DNA of 46,632 nt from an uncultured Clostridia bacterium (GCA_948678575.1 CAPPGO010000012.1:1-46632), one strand, 5' to 3'. Counted from the first letter of the stretch, positions 33,225-41,966 are shown. A program made the numbers and translations. The notes: a model not told the origin generated them from the sequence alone.

Positions 33225-35429
33225 AGTTCATTAATCTAGTTGTTAATCCTGTATTTCTTCTTTTTATATCTGTGTTATTTATCATAAATTCCACTAATTT
33301 TTTGTTTCCGATAACTATTAAAAGTTTTTTTGCCCTAGTAATTCCAGTATATAATAAATTTCTAGTAAGTAACATATTTGATGTTGGTGGAATTACCAAA
33401 ATTACAACATCAAATTCACTTCCGTTGAGCTTTATGTATTGTTATAGCATATGCATGCTCTAATTCTTCTAATTCTGAAAATGCATACCATGCAACTTTC
33501 TTATCATCAAATTCTACTTCAATTTGTTTTTCATCATTATTTATTTTTCTAATAATTCCAAGTTCTCCATTAAAAATCCCAGTACCTATTTCTTTATCTT
33601 TTTCCCAATAAATATCATAGTTATTTTTTATTTGCATTACTCTGTCGCCTTCTCTGAAAATTGTATCACCATATTGTTTTTCCATAACATTTACATCTTC
33701 TGGGTTCAAAGTTTTTTGCAAATTTTTATTTAATTCTTTGGTACCAAGCATTCCTTTTTTAGTTGGAGTTAATACTTGAATATTTTTGAAAAATTCATAA
33801 TTTCCATATTTTTTTAATCTGTCCTTACTCAATGAAAGAACTTGATATAACATTTTATCTTGATTTGATTCATTTACATAGAAAAAGTCATCTAATTTTT
33901 CTTCATCTTTGTCATTTTTTCCAATAAAACTAATACCATTATTAACATCATGTGCATTTACAATGATTTTACTTTTTGCAGCTTGTCTAAAAATTTTATT
34001 AAGTCCAACAGTTGCAAATTGTTCTGAATCTATTAAATCTTTTAAAATACTACCTGGTCCAACAGATGGTAATTGATTAGCATCGCCAACAAATATTATT
34101 TTCGTACCATAATATACAGCCTTTACTATATAATTCATAAGAAATACATCTACCATTGACATTTCATCTATAATTAAAACATCAACATCTATTGGAGTTA
34201 TATCTTCATCTACACTTCCTAATTTGTCCTCTTCGATTTTTGCAATTTCTAGAAGTCTATGTATTGTTTTAGCTTCTTCCCCAGTTGTTTCGCTCATTCT
34301 TTTTGCTGCTCTACCAGTTGGTGCACAAAGTACAACTTTTTTCTTTTCATTTTTGTATATTTCTAAAATACATTTTATGATAGTAGTTTTACCAGTACCA
34401 GGTCCACCAGTAATAATACAAATATTATTTTCATTTATTTGTCTAATAGCTTCTCTTTGTTTTTCAGATAATTCTATATCTAACATTCTTTCGTTTATTT
34501 TAATTTTATTTTCAAAATTCTTTATATGTTTTATATTATCAGCATTTTTCAATGCTAATAATCTTTCTGTAATGTTTAATTCAGCTTTATATAATGGATA
34601 TAAATATACCCAAATTTCTTTATTCTCACGTTCCTCTACATATATTTCTTGTTTTACATTTAAGTTAATTAAATTGTTTTCTATTTCATCACTATTTACT
34701 TCTAAAACATTTTCTACAAATTGGACTAAATTTTCTTTTTGAACACAAGTATTTCCATTATAACTAGCAGTTAATAAAGCATATTTTATACCACTTTTAA
34801 TTCTGTAATCACTATCTTTGGACATACCCAATTCTAATGCCATTTTATCTATCTTTTGAAAATTCACACCATAAACTATATCTATTAAAACATAGGGATT
34901 TTCTTCTATCTTTTCAATTGCGTCTTTCCCTAATACATCATAAACTTTTTTACTGTTATTAGCTGTAATTCCAAATCTTTCAAGAAATCCAACTATTTGC
35001 CATATTCCCCATTTTTCATTGAATTCTTCACCAATTTCATAAGCTCTATCCTTAGAAATTCCTTTTATTTCAGAAAGTCTCAATGGTTCAAATTTAAAAA
35101 CATTTATTGCATCTGCACCAAAATTTGTAATTATTTTTTTTGCTGTTGCTGGTCCTATTCCTTTAATTGTTCCACTTGCTAAATATTTTTCAAAAGCGTC
35201 TGTTGTTTCTGGCATTATTTTTTCAAAAGAATCAATTTTAAATTGCTCACCATATTCTTGATGTACTACCATTTTTCCAATTAATTTTAAACAATCTCCG
35301 TACAGCAATAAAAGGCAAATATCCCACTACGGTAAGTATTTCTTGCTCTTCTGTTTGAAATACACCAATAGTATAACTATTTGTCTCATTTTGATATATA
35401 AATTCTTCTATTTGTCCTTTTAGTTCCAA
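33214..35429 (-). CDS. recD2: RecD2-type DNA helicase, requiring two +1 frameshifts
   Basis: RecD2 is a 5'-3' helicase of superfamily 1B involved in recombination and repair. The first frame, from TTG 35429 (GGAG upstream), runs to GYLPFIAV and meets CGG (35300-35298). Skipping C gives GDCLKLIGKMVVHQEYGEQF. Helix-hairpin-helix repeats (IKGIGPATAKKI), Walker A ITGGPGTGKTTI and Walker B IIDEMSMVD follow. The second break is at motif HAYAITIHKAQ, CGG (33424-33422). Skipping C gives GSEFDVVILVIPP and the terminal LLYTGITRAKKLL helicase motif. With both shifts the protein is 737 residues, the usual length. Each break would otherwise remove essential motifs. Confidence 0.9.
33421..33424 (-). other. 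CGGA recoding site near the recD2 3' end
   Basis: Minus-strand codons are GCT CAA CGG AAG, then TGA. Skipping C gives CAA GGA AGT GAA, i.e. Gln-Gly-Ser-Glu of the helicase motif AITIHKxQGSEFD. Confidence 0.85.
35297..35300 (-). other. CGGA recoding site near the recD2 5' end
   Basis: Minus-strand codons are GCT GTA CGG AGA. Skipping C gives GTA GGA GAT TGT, i.e. Val-Gly-Asp-Cys, matching the conserved Gly-acidic pair of the RecD2 N-terminal barrel. Confidence 0.83.
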
Positions 35430-35461
35430 CTTTCATCCAACTCCAAATATATGTTTGTATT

Positions 35462-35490
35462 ATTTTATCAAATAAAATAGTATTTTTCAA
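35462..35490 (-). promoter_or_regulatory. promoter of recD2
   Basis: TTGAAA (35485-35490) and TAAAAT (35462-35467) are 17 bp apart on the minus strand, with an extended -10 TGA. It is back to back with the plus-strand promoter at 35525. Confidence 0.65.
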
Positions 35491-35524
35491 GAGTTTTTCA
35501 AAACATATTTTTTGTTTACATAAT

Positions 35525-35553
35525 TTGACTTTTTTCCTATTTTATGCTATAAT
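35525..35553 (+). promoter_or_regulatory. strong promoter of the small plus-strand gene
   Basis: TTGACT (35525-35530) and a perfect TATAAT (35548-35553), 17 bp apart, with extended -10 TGC. A leader of about 110 nt precedes the gene. Confidence 0.85.
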
Positions 35554-35668
35554 AGTCATGTATAATTTCCACTTTGTGGTTTTTTGTACATTGAAATGTT
35601 AATAATCAATCGGTCTATACTAACTCTATTGTCCTTTAATTTTTTTAAATTGAAAGGAGATTATGCTT

Positions 35669-35986
35669 ATGGAATATAATTATAATGAAAAAGAGTTAAA
35701 AAATAGAAAGAGACTAATTAAGTTTTTTAGAGGAACTCATGAAAGGTTCAAAAAGCCAGAGAATTTTGAACAAAATTCAAAAGACTTTATGAATGCACTT
35801 TTTGATAGTTGTTCTTTCGAAGATGAACAAATGATAAGAACAGTTATCATTGCTCACTATGATTTGAAACAGACTTTATCAACAACTATTGGGAAAGACA
35901 ACTATGAATTTTACAAGTTTCTAAAAATCGTTGACAATTTCTTTCGTTGTGAATACAACACAATAATTGAGCGTTTTTATCGCTAA
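35669..35986 (+). CDS. unknown 105-residue protein
   Basis: A soluble, charged, helical protein with no family I recognise. It has a basic N-terminus (NEKELKNRKRLIKFF), a central FEDEQMIRTVIIAHYDLKQT and a C-terminal FYKFLKIVDNFF. ATG 35669 is chosen because the AAAGGAGA box is nine bases before it; the in-frame ATG at 35663 is too near. It has its own strong promoter and a terminator, unlike most genes here, and stands alone on the plus strand. Its transcript leader can pair with the terminator stem (see the separate entry). Confidence 0.7.
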   Translation: MEYNYNEKELKNRKRLIKFFRGTHERFKKPENFEQNSKDFMNALFDSCSFEDEQMIRTVIIAHYDLKQTLSTTIGKDNYEFYKFLKIVDNFFRCEYNTIIERFYR

Positions 35987-36010
35987 CTTAGTATACTAAT
36001 TAGAAAATTC

Positions 36011-36035
36011 TAGGGCCGATTGATTTCGCGCCCTA
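36011..36035 (+). terminator. terminator of the small plus-strand gene
   Basis: TAGGGC (36011-36016) pairs with GCCCTA (36030-36035), followed by a T-rich run. The stem is short, 6 bp, but GC-rich. The gap from here to dnaJ contains this, a second hairpin at 36107-36138 and otherwise nothing recognisable. Confidence 0.65.
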
Positions 36036-36106
36036 TTTATTTTAATATAATTATTAAGGGCAATTATGAGAGGTTTGTAGACCACGATTTACATTTCAAA
36101 ATATAC

Positions 36107-36138
36107 AAAAACTACCATGTACACGCATGGTAGTTTTT
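36107..36138. terminator. bidirectional terminator between dnaJ and the small gene
   Basis: A perfect 13-bp stem (36107-36119 with 36126-36138) with A-run before and T-run after. It should stop transcripts from either side, including the dnaK operon about 100 bp past the dnaJ stop. Confidence 0.8.
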
Positions 36139-36239
36139 GCTTTAAATTGAATACGGAAATCATTTCCTTTGAAATATAATAACTATATTGAAAAGAAAGA
36201 TTCTACTATTATTATATATTCTTTTTATTAATGTGTCAA

Positions 36240-37397
36240 TTATCCGAAAATTCCTTTTTTCTTAATGGGTGGTTGTTCGTTCATTGTTTTTGCTAATTCT
36301 ACTAATAATTCTCTTTGTTCATGTGTTAATCTTTTTGGTATTTGAACAACAACAGTAAATACAAAATCACCTCTCCAATTGCCATTTACACTTTTAAACC
36401 CTTTATTTTTTATTGTAAATCTTGTGCCCGTTTGTGTTCCTTCTGGAATTCTGTATTTCTCTTTTCCTCCATCTACCATTGGAATTTCAATCTCAGTTCC
36501 CAAAGTTGCACCAGTAAATGTAATTGGAACTTCACAAAATACATGATCTCCTTTTCTAGAAAAAATATTATGTCTCTTTATATGTACGACAATATATAAA
36601 TCTCCTTTTGGACCATTATTTATACCTGGTTCGCCTTCACCTTTTAATACAATTGTTTGACCTTCATCAATACCCTCTGGAATTTTAACTTTGATTTTAA
36701 CTATTTTTCTTAATCTTCCTTTGCCTCTACAATCTATACAAGGTTCTTTTATAACTTTTCCAGTTCCTCCACAAGTATTACATACTTTTTGTGTTGCCAT
36801 TTGTCCAAATGGTGTTGTAACCACTTGTTTAACTTTTCCTTGACCATTACAAGTACTACATGTAACTGGTGTTGTCCCTGATTTTGCACCTGTACCATTG
36901 CAAGATTTGCAGACTTCATTTCTATTTATACTAATTTCTTTTTCAACACCTGAATATGCTTCTTCAAATGTTATATCTAAATTAACTTTTAAATCTGCAC
37001 CTTTTCTAGGTGAATTTGAATTAGATCTTGATCTAGAACTTCCACCTCCAAAAAATGAAGAAAAAATATCTCCTAAATCTCCTAAATCATTAAAATCCGT
37101 AAAGCCTCCAAAACCATCAAAGCCACTTCCATAAGAATAATATCCACCACCTTGACCTCCGCCAAATTGTGGTCCATCAAATCCAAATTGATCATACATT
37201 TGTCTTTTTTGTTTATCTGATAAAGTTTCATAAGCTTCATTTATTTCTTTAAATTTTGCTTCAGCTCCTTCTTTATCATCTGGATTTGCATCTGGGTGAT
37301 ATTTTTTTGCTAATTTTCTATATGCTCTTTTTAATTCATCATCTGTTGCAGTCTTTTCAACACCTAAGACTTCATAATAATCTCTTTTTTGTGCCAT
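36240..37397 (-). CDS. dnaJ: chaperone protein DnaJ
   Basis: Hsp40 co-chaperone that delivers substrates to DnaK and stimulates its ATPase. The J domain (RDYYEVLGVEKTATDDELKR, HPD at YHPDANPDDK) is followed by a Gly/Phe-rich segment (about residues 75-125), four CxxCxGxG zinc motifs (CKSCNGTG, CSTCNGQG, CNTCGGTG, CIDCRGKG) and the C-terminal substrate domain. ATG at 37397 follows TTGGAGG; an in-frame ATG at 37430 lies before the ribosome site. It is 385 residues. Last gene of the hrcA operon. Confidence 0.97.
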   Translation of the reverse strand: MAQKRDYYEVLGVEKTATDDELKRAYRKLAKKYHPDANPDDKEGAEAKFKEINEAYETLSDKQKRQMYDQFGFDGPQFGGGQGGGYYSYGSGFDGFGGFTDFNDLGDLGDIFSSFFGGGSSRSRSNSNSPRKGADLKVNLDITFEEAYSGVEKEISINRNEVCKSCNGTGAKSGTTPVTCSTCNGQGKVKQVVTTPFGQMATQKVCNTCGGTGKVIKEPCIDCRGKGRLRKIVKIKVKIPEGIDEGQTIVLKGEGEPGINNGPKGDLYIVVHIKRHNIFSRKGDHVFCEVPITFTGATLGTEIEIPMVDGGKEKYRIPEGTQTGTRFTIKNKGFKSVNGNWRGDFVFTVVVQIPKRLTHEQRELLVELAKTMNEQPPIKKKGIFG

Positions 37398-37421
37398 AAA
37401 TTCCTCCAAAATTTTATATAT

Positions 37422-37477
37422 GTAAGTCATCCGCCACTATAATATTATATGAAATATTACAGTGGCCGACGACTTAC
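37422..37477 (-). other. 25-bp dnaK-dnaJ intergenic hairpin
   Basis: On the minus strand 37477-37453 pairs with 37446-37422: 22 Watson-Crick pairs, two G:U and one G:G mismatch, loop of 6. The G:U pairs form only on the minus transcript, so RNA function is likely. No T-run follows. GGCC at 37464-37467 can instead pair with GGCC at 37481-37484 (6 bp overall), giving two mutually exclusive folds. Confidence 0.75.
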
Positions 37478-37493
37478 ATCGGCCATTTTTTAT

Positions 37494-39335
37494 TTATTTT
37501 TTATCTTCTCCATCATCTTCAACTGTATAATCTGCATTAACTGTTCCATCTTCATTAGTTGTACCTGCTTCTGCACTAGCATTAGCACCGTCAGCTGGAT
37601 TTGATTGTTTATATAATTTTTCAGAAATTTCATAGAAAACTTTTGTCAATTTATCTGTTGCTTCTTTAATTGTTTCAACATTGCTTCCTTCTAATGCTTT
37701 TTTAGTATTTTCAATTTCTGTTTCAACTTTTGCTTTTTCTTCTCCACTTAATTTATCGCCTAATTCTTCCAAAGTTTTTTGACTATTATATACTAAACTT
37801 TCAGCATTATTTTTAACTTCAATTTCTTCTTTTTTCTTTTTATCTTCTGATGCATGTGCTTCTGCATCTTTAATAGCTTGATTAATATCATCCTCAGTTA
37901 AGTTAGTACTTGCTGTAATTGAAACTTTTTGTTCATTTCCAGTAGCTTGATCTTTTGCTGAAACATGAACTATACCATTAGCATCAATATCAAATGTAAC
38001 TTCAATTTGTGGTACTCCTCTTGGTGCTGGTGGAATTCCTGTTAATTGGAATCTTCCAAGTGTTTTGTTGTAAGCTGCCATTTCTCTTTCACCTTGTAAA
38101 ACATGAACTTCAACACTTGTTTGACCATCTCCTGCTGTTGAGAATACTTGTGATTTTTTAGTTGGTATAGTTGTATTTCTTTCAATTAATTTAGTAAATA
38201 CTCCACCATAAGTTTCAATACCTAATGATAATGGTGTTACATCTAATAATACTAAATCTTTAACATCTCCTGATAATACACCACCTTGAATAGCTGCACC
38301 TACTGCAACACATTCATCTGGATTAATTCCTTTATCTGGTTCTTTACCAGTAATTCTTTTTACAACTTCTTGAACTGCTGGAACTCTTGTAGAACCACCA
38401 ACTAATAATACTTTGTGTAAATCTGATGCAGAAATACCAGCATCTTTTAACGCTAAATTAACTGGCTCTGCTGTTGCTTCAACTAAATCATGAATTAATT
38501 CTTCAAATTTAGCTCTTGTTAAAGTAACATCTAAATGTTTTGGTCCTGTACTATCAGCTGTAATAAATGGTAAATTAATATTTGTTTGTTGAACACCTGA
38601 AAGTTCTATTTTAGCTTTTTCAGCTGCTTCTTTTAATCTTTGCATTGCCATTTTATCTGATGTTAAATCAATTCCACTTGATTTTTTAAATTCAGAAACT
38701 AGATAATCCATAATAGCATTATCGAAATCGTCTCCTCCTAAATGTGTATTTCCGTTTGTAGATAAAACTTCAAATACACCATCTCCAATTTCAAGAATTG
38801 AAACATCAAATGTTCCTCCACCTAAGTCATAAATCATTATTTTTTGATCTTGTGCTTCTTTATCCATACCATAAGCCAAAGCTGCGGCAGTAGGCTCATT
38901 TATAATTCTTAAAACTTCTAATCCTGCTATTCTACCAGCATCTTTTGTTGCTTGTCTTTGGCTATCGCTGAAATATGCTGGAACTGTGATAACAGCCTGA
39001 GTTACTTTTCCACCTAAATAGTTTTCAGCATCTGCTTTCAATTTTTGTAATATCATTGCTGAAATTTCTTGTGGTGAAAATTCATCTCCTTCAACTTTAA
39101 CTTTTTCACTTGTTCCCATTTTTCTTTTTATAGAAATAACTGTGTTTTCTGGATTTGTAACTGCTTGACGTTTTGCAATTTGTCCAACTAATCTTTCTCC
39201 ATTTTTTGAGAAAGCTACAACAGATGGAGTTGTTCTATTCCCTTCTGCGTTTGGTATAACAACTGGTTCTCCACCTTCCATAACTGAAACGCAAGAATTT
39301 GTTGTTCCTAAATCAATACCTATGATTTTTCCCAT
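37494..39335 (-). CDS. dnaK: chaperone protein DnaK
   Basis: Hsp70 chaperone. The nucleotide-binding domain shows MGKIIGIDLGTTNSCVSVM, IINEPTAAALAYG and DLGGGTFDVSIL; the linker VLLDVTPLSLGIETYGG leads to the substrate domain and an alpha-helical lid. The C-terminal tail is Asp/Glu/Ala-rich. 613 residues, normal. GGGAGGA upstream of ATG. Between grpE and dnaJ in the stress operon; a large hairpin separates it from dnaJ. Confidence 0.98.
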   Translation of the reverse strand: MGKIIGIDLGTTNSCVSVMEGGEPVVIPNAEGNRTTPSVVAFSKNGERLVGQIAKRQAVTNPENTVISIKRKMGTSEKVKVEGDEFSPQEISAMILQKLKADAENYLGGKVTQAVITVPAYFSDSQRQATKDAGRIAGLEVLRIINEPTAAALAYGMDKEAQDQKIMIYDLGGGTFDVSILEIGDGVFEVLSTNGNTHLGGDDFDNAIMDYLVSEFKKSSGIDLTSDKMAMQRLKEAAEKAKIELSGVQQTNINLPFITADSTGPKHLDVTLTRAKFEELIHDLVEATAEPVNLALKDAGISASDLHKVLLVGGSTRVPAVQEVVKRITGKEPDKGINPDECVAVGAAIQGGVLSGDVKDLVLLDVTPLSLGIETYGGVFTKLIERNTTIPTKKSQVFSTAGDGQTSVEVHVLQGEREMAAYNKTLGRFQLTGIPPAPRGVPQIEVTFDIDANGIVHVSAKDQATGNEQKVSITASTNLTEDDINQAIKDAEAHASEDKKKKEEIEVKNNAESLVYNSQKTLEELGDKLSGEEKAKVETEIENTKKALEGSNVETIKEATDKLTKVFYEISEKLYKQSNPADGANASAEAGTTNEDGTVNADYTVEDDGEDKK

Positions 39336-39433
39336 TTTTAAAAATCCTCCCTTTTAAATGCTTTTATATTTTTTTCTTTGGTTCATATATAATAATAAAA
39401 TTATTAACATTTTTTTATAATAATGCTTTCATG

Positions 39434-39928
39434 TTAATTTGCCACTATTACCATTGAGTGACGTATAACTTTATTTCCTATTTTATATCCTTTTCTATAT
39501 TCTTCCACAATTTCTTGTGTTCCCTTTTCAGGGTCTTCTATATGAGATACAGCTTCATGTAATTCAGGATCAAAAGTTGTTCCTATTGATTCAATTTCTT
39601 TTAAACCAAATTTAATCAAAACTTCTGATAATTGTTTAGAAACCATTTTAACTCCTGCTTGATAATTTATATCTTCCGTTTTAGCATCTGCTGCTTTTTC
39701 AAGATTATCCATTACAGGAAGAATTGTTGAAACAACATCTCCTGTAATCATTCCATACAAGCTATCTCTTTCTTTTTGACTTCTTTTTTTGTAATTTTCA
39801 AATTCTGCAAGAAGTCTTTTATATCTATCTTCAAGTTCCTCAACTTCGCTTTTTTGTTCTGTTACTGTTTCATATGTTACTAAATTTTCTTCATTTTGGA
39901 ACTCTACATTTTCTTCACCTTCACCCAA
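39434..39928 (-). CDS. grpE: nucleotide exchange factor GrpE
   Basis: Exchanges nucleotide on DnaK. An acidic N-terminus and long coiled coil (about residues 25-80) precede the beta domain with GTTFDPELHEAVSH and RKGYKIGNKVIRHSMVIVA. The start is TTG 39928 with AGGA seven bases upstream; there is no ATG near. 164 residues. The spacing to dnaK (98 bp) contains only AT-rich sequence and the dnaK ribosome site. Confidence 0.95.
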   Translation of the reverse strand: MGEGEENVEFQNEENLVTYETVTEQKSEVEELEDRYKRLLAEFENYKKRSQKERDSLYGMITGDVVSTILPVMDNLEKAADAKTEDINYQAGVKMVSKQLSEVLIKFGLKEIESIGTTFDPELHEAVSHIEDPEKGTQEIVEEYRKGYKIGNKVIRHSMVIVAN

Positions 39929-39947
39929 ATCTATTTCCTACCTTTCC

Positions 39948-40979
39948 TTAGAATTTTCCTTTTTTGAAATCTTCATTCAATTTTTTACTAATATATTTCA
40001 TAACTGAAATTACTTTTGAATAATCCATTCTCGTTGGACCAATAATTCCAATTGTTCCAATGTCTTTTCCATCTAGTAAATGATTAAATGTTACTATACT
40101 AAAATTTTTTAATTCTTCTCGTTCAGATTCTGAACCAATATATACATTTATGTCCTTTGCCATTCCAGTATTTATTACATCTGCAATTATATCTTTTGCA
40201 TCTATCACATTTAAAAAATCTTTTGCCATATCTAGTTTCTTAAATTCTGGCATGTCTACAACTTTATTTGCACCTTCAATATATGTTTTAGTTGAACTTT
40301 CAAGTAGCTTATTAATTTCTTCAATGATTTTTTCGATAACTTTAATTCCTGTCTTCATTTCAGACATAATGTACTCTTCAATTGGTCCATCTATTTTTTC
40401 AAGTGGTTTTCCAACTAGTTTATTTTTAAATATATATGTTAAATCATTAATTTGATCTTGTGTTAAATCTTCATCAAATTTAATTACTGACTCTCGGATT
40501 ATTCCTGAATCCGTAAGTATTACAGCCATTAAAACCCTAGTTCCCAATAATATAAATTTAATATCTACAATTGTATGATTATTAACATTTGGTTCTATTG
40601 AAATTGTAGTATAATGTGTTATTTCAGATAAAGTAGTAGTTGCAATTCTAGCTAAATCTTCTAAGCCATTTACCTTTGTTTCAAGCATTTCCTTAATCAT
40701 TTCAATTTCTTTTCTACTTAAATTATCTTCTCTTAATAACTCATCTACATAATACCTATATCCCTTTTGAGATGGTACTCTACCTGCCGAAGTGTGTGGT
40801 TTCTCTAAAAAACCAATTTGTTCAAGTTCTGCCATTTCATTTCTTATTGTAGCACTACTACACTTTAATTCTTCATTTTGAACTAGGCTTCCTGAACTTA
40901 CGGGCTCTGATGTTTCAATATATTCTTCTATAATTGCTTGTAAAATTTTTCTTTTTCTATTGTCTAAATTTTCAGGCAT
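39948..40979 (-). CDS. hrcA: heat-inducible transcription repressor HrcA
   Basis: HrcA binds CIRCE operators and represses the dnaK and groE operons when unstressed. The N-terminal winged helix contains ILQAIIEEYIETSEPVSSGS and CSSATIRNEMAELEQIGFLE, then the family motif KPHTSAGRVPSQKGYRYYVD; the inserted dimerisation domain and GAF-like domain follow, with IGIIGPTRMDYSKVI near the end. 343 residues, normal. It is the first gene of the operon and its promoter carries two CIRCE-type sites, so it controls itself. Confidence 0.97.
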   Translation of the reverse strand: MPENLDNRKRKILQAIIEEYIETSEPVSSGSLVQNEELKCSSATIRNEMAELEQIGFLEKPHTSAGRVPSQKGYRYYVDELLREDNLSRKEIEMIKEMLETKVNGLEDLARIATTTLSEITHYTTISIEPNVNNHTIVDIKFILLGTRVLMAVILTDSGIIRESVIKFDEDLTQDQINDLTYIFKNKLVGKPLEKIDGPIEEYIMSEMKTGIKVIEKIIEEINKLLESSTKTYIEGANKVVDMPEFKKLDMAKDFLNVIDAKDIIADVINTGMAKDINVYIGSESEREELKNFSIVTFNHLLDGKDIGTIGIIGPTRMDYSKVISVMKYISKKLNEDFKKGKF

Positions 40980-40996
40980 CTACTTTCTCCTTACTT

Positions 40997-41023
40997 TTAG
41001 CAATCTATTTATTTGACTGCTAA
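40997..41023 (-). promoter_or_regulatory. CIRCE operator of hrcA
   Basis: TTAGCAGTC, 9-nt spacer, GATTGCTAA on the minus strand: 27 bp as in CIRCE (TTAGCACTC-N9-GAGTGCTAA), each arm differing at one position. It covers the transcription start, just downstream of the -10. Confidence 0.85.
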
Positions 41024-41024
41024 T

Positions 41025-41053
41025 ATCTTACATCATTTATTAGCACTTGTCAA
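41025..41053 (-). promoter_or_regulatory. sigma-A promoter of the hrcA-grpE-dnaK-dnaJ operon
   Basis: TTGACA (41048-41053) and TAAGAT (41025-41030) with a 17-bp spacer on the minus strand. It is flanked and overlapped by CIRCE palindromes on both sides. Confidence 0.85.
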
Positions 41054-41066
41054 GCTTTTTTGCTAA
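41040..41066 (-). promoter_or_regulatory. second, degenerate CIRCE-like operator
   Basis: A second 27-bp palindrome with the CIRCE geometry: TTAGCAAAA-N9-AAGTGCTAA on the minus strand, where one arm matches 8 of 9 and the other 6 of 9 positions. It covers the -35 box. Confidence 0.65.
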
Positions 41067-41096
41067 CTTTTTTACTAATATTTTCTTCACACACAA

Positions 41097-41127
41097 AATC
41101 TCACTATCCTTACGGGATAGTGAGATT
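41097..41127 (-). terminator. terminator after the unknown 273-aa gene
   Basis: A perfect 13-bp stem (41097-41109 with 41115-41127) and a T-rich run on the minus strand, 18 bp past the stop. Confidence 0.8.
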
Positions 41128-41144
41128 CATTCAATATTCTATTC

Positions 41145-41966
41145 TCAATATTCAACAGTTTTATTCTTAACTATTAGATATTTTGCTACACCTTTTTCAA
41201 ATGCTTTTGTTCTTCCATAATGTTCATTAGTTTCTTTATACATTTTTAATTGATTTTCTCTTTCTGTTTCTGGTAGTGGATAAGCATTTCCTTCATTCTC
41301 ATCTATTTTTTGCATAACTTGAATTGGAAGATCTTCATATAGTGGTGGCATTCCTAATTTCAATAATGGTTCGGTTTCTAATGGATCAATTGTTGTAATA
41401 TCTGGTTCTATATCTTCCAAAGCAGCAAAAAATATTCTTTGTTGATATACATCTGACATTTTTTCTTCCTCATCACCATATTTTCTCGTTCGTTGTATTT
41501 GAATAATATCTATTCTGTTTTTTAATCTACTCGCTTTGCTAAAATACACTCCACCATCTTCTAACGGTTGTTCTGTTCCCAAACATTCTTCAATTCCATC
41601 ATCATTGTATATACTAATTGTTTTTCTTAATATTTTATTATTAGGGCCCATTTCTACTCTAAACATTTTTAATTTTTCCAATTGAGTATCATACTCATAT
41701 TTTGAAGTTACTATTGTTTTATTAAAATCACCTGATTCTGTCATAATAAGATTACCATTTGCATCTATCTCAATAATATTACTTATATATGAAATTGCCT
41801 TTGATGTATTAGAAGTGAATCCCATTTTTGATATCATATTACCCAACTTCCAAAGAATTGTTTCGTATCTAGGATTATCCATTATTTCAGATGATAAACC
41901 TCTTTCATAAAAATATTCTTTTAGCATCTCTTTGTTTCTAATAATTTCAATTTTTCTATCTTCCAA
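41145..41966 (-). CDS. unknown 273-residue protein
   Basis: I do not recognise a family. No signal peptide or transmembrane segment. An N-terminal helical part (NKEMLKEYFYERGLSSEIMD) is followed by a beta-rich middle with conserved-looking YEYDTQLEKLKMFRVEMGPN and a Pro/acidic C-terminal half (IEPDITTIDPLETEPLLKLG). ATG 41966 follows AAGGGG. It has its own likely promoter and terminator, so it is probably transcribed alone. Confidence 0.7.
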   Translation of the reverse strand: MEDRKIEIIRNKEMLKEYFYERGLSSEIMDNPRYETILWKLGNMISKMGFTSNTSKAISYISNIIEIDANGNLIMTESGDFNKTIVTSKYEYDTQLEKLKMFRVEMGPNNKILRKTISIYNDDGIEECLGTEQPLEDGGVYFSKASRLKNRIDIIQIQRTRKYGDEEEKMSDVYQQRIFFAALEDIEPDITTIDPLETEPLLKLGMPPLYEDLPIQVMQKIDENEGNAYPLPETERENQLKMYKETNEHYGRTKAFEKGVAKYLIVKNKTVEY

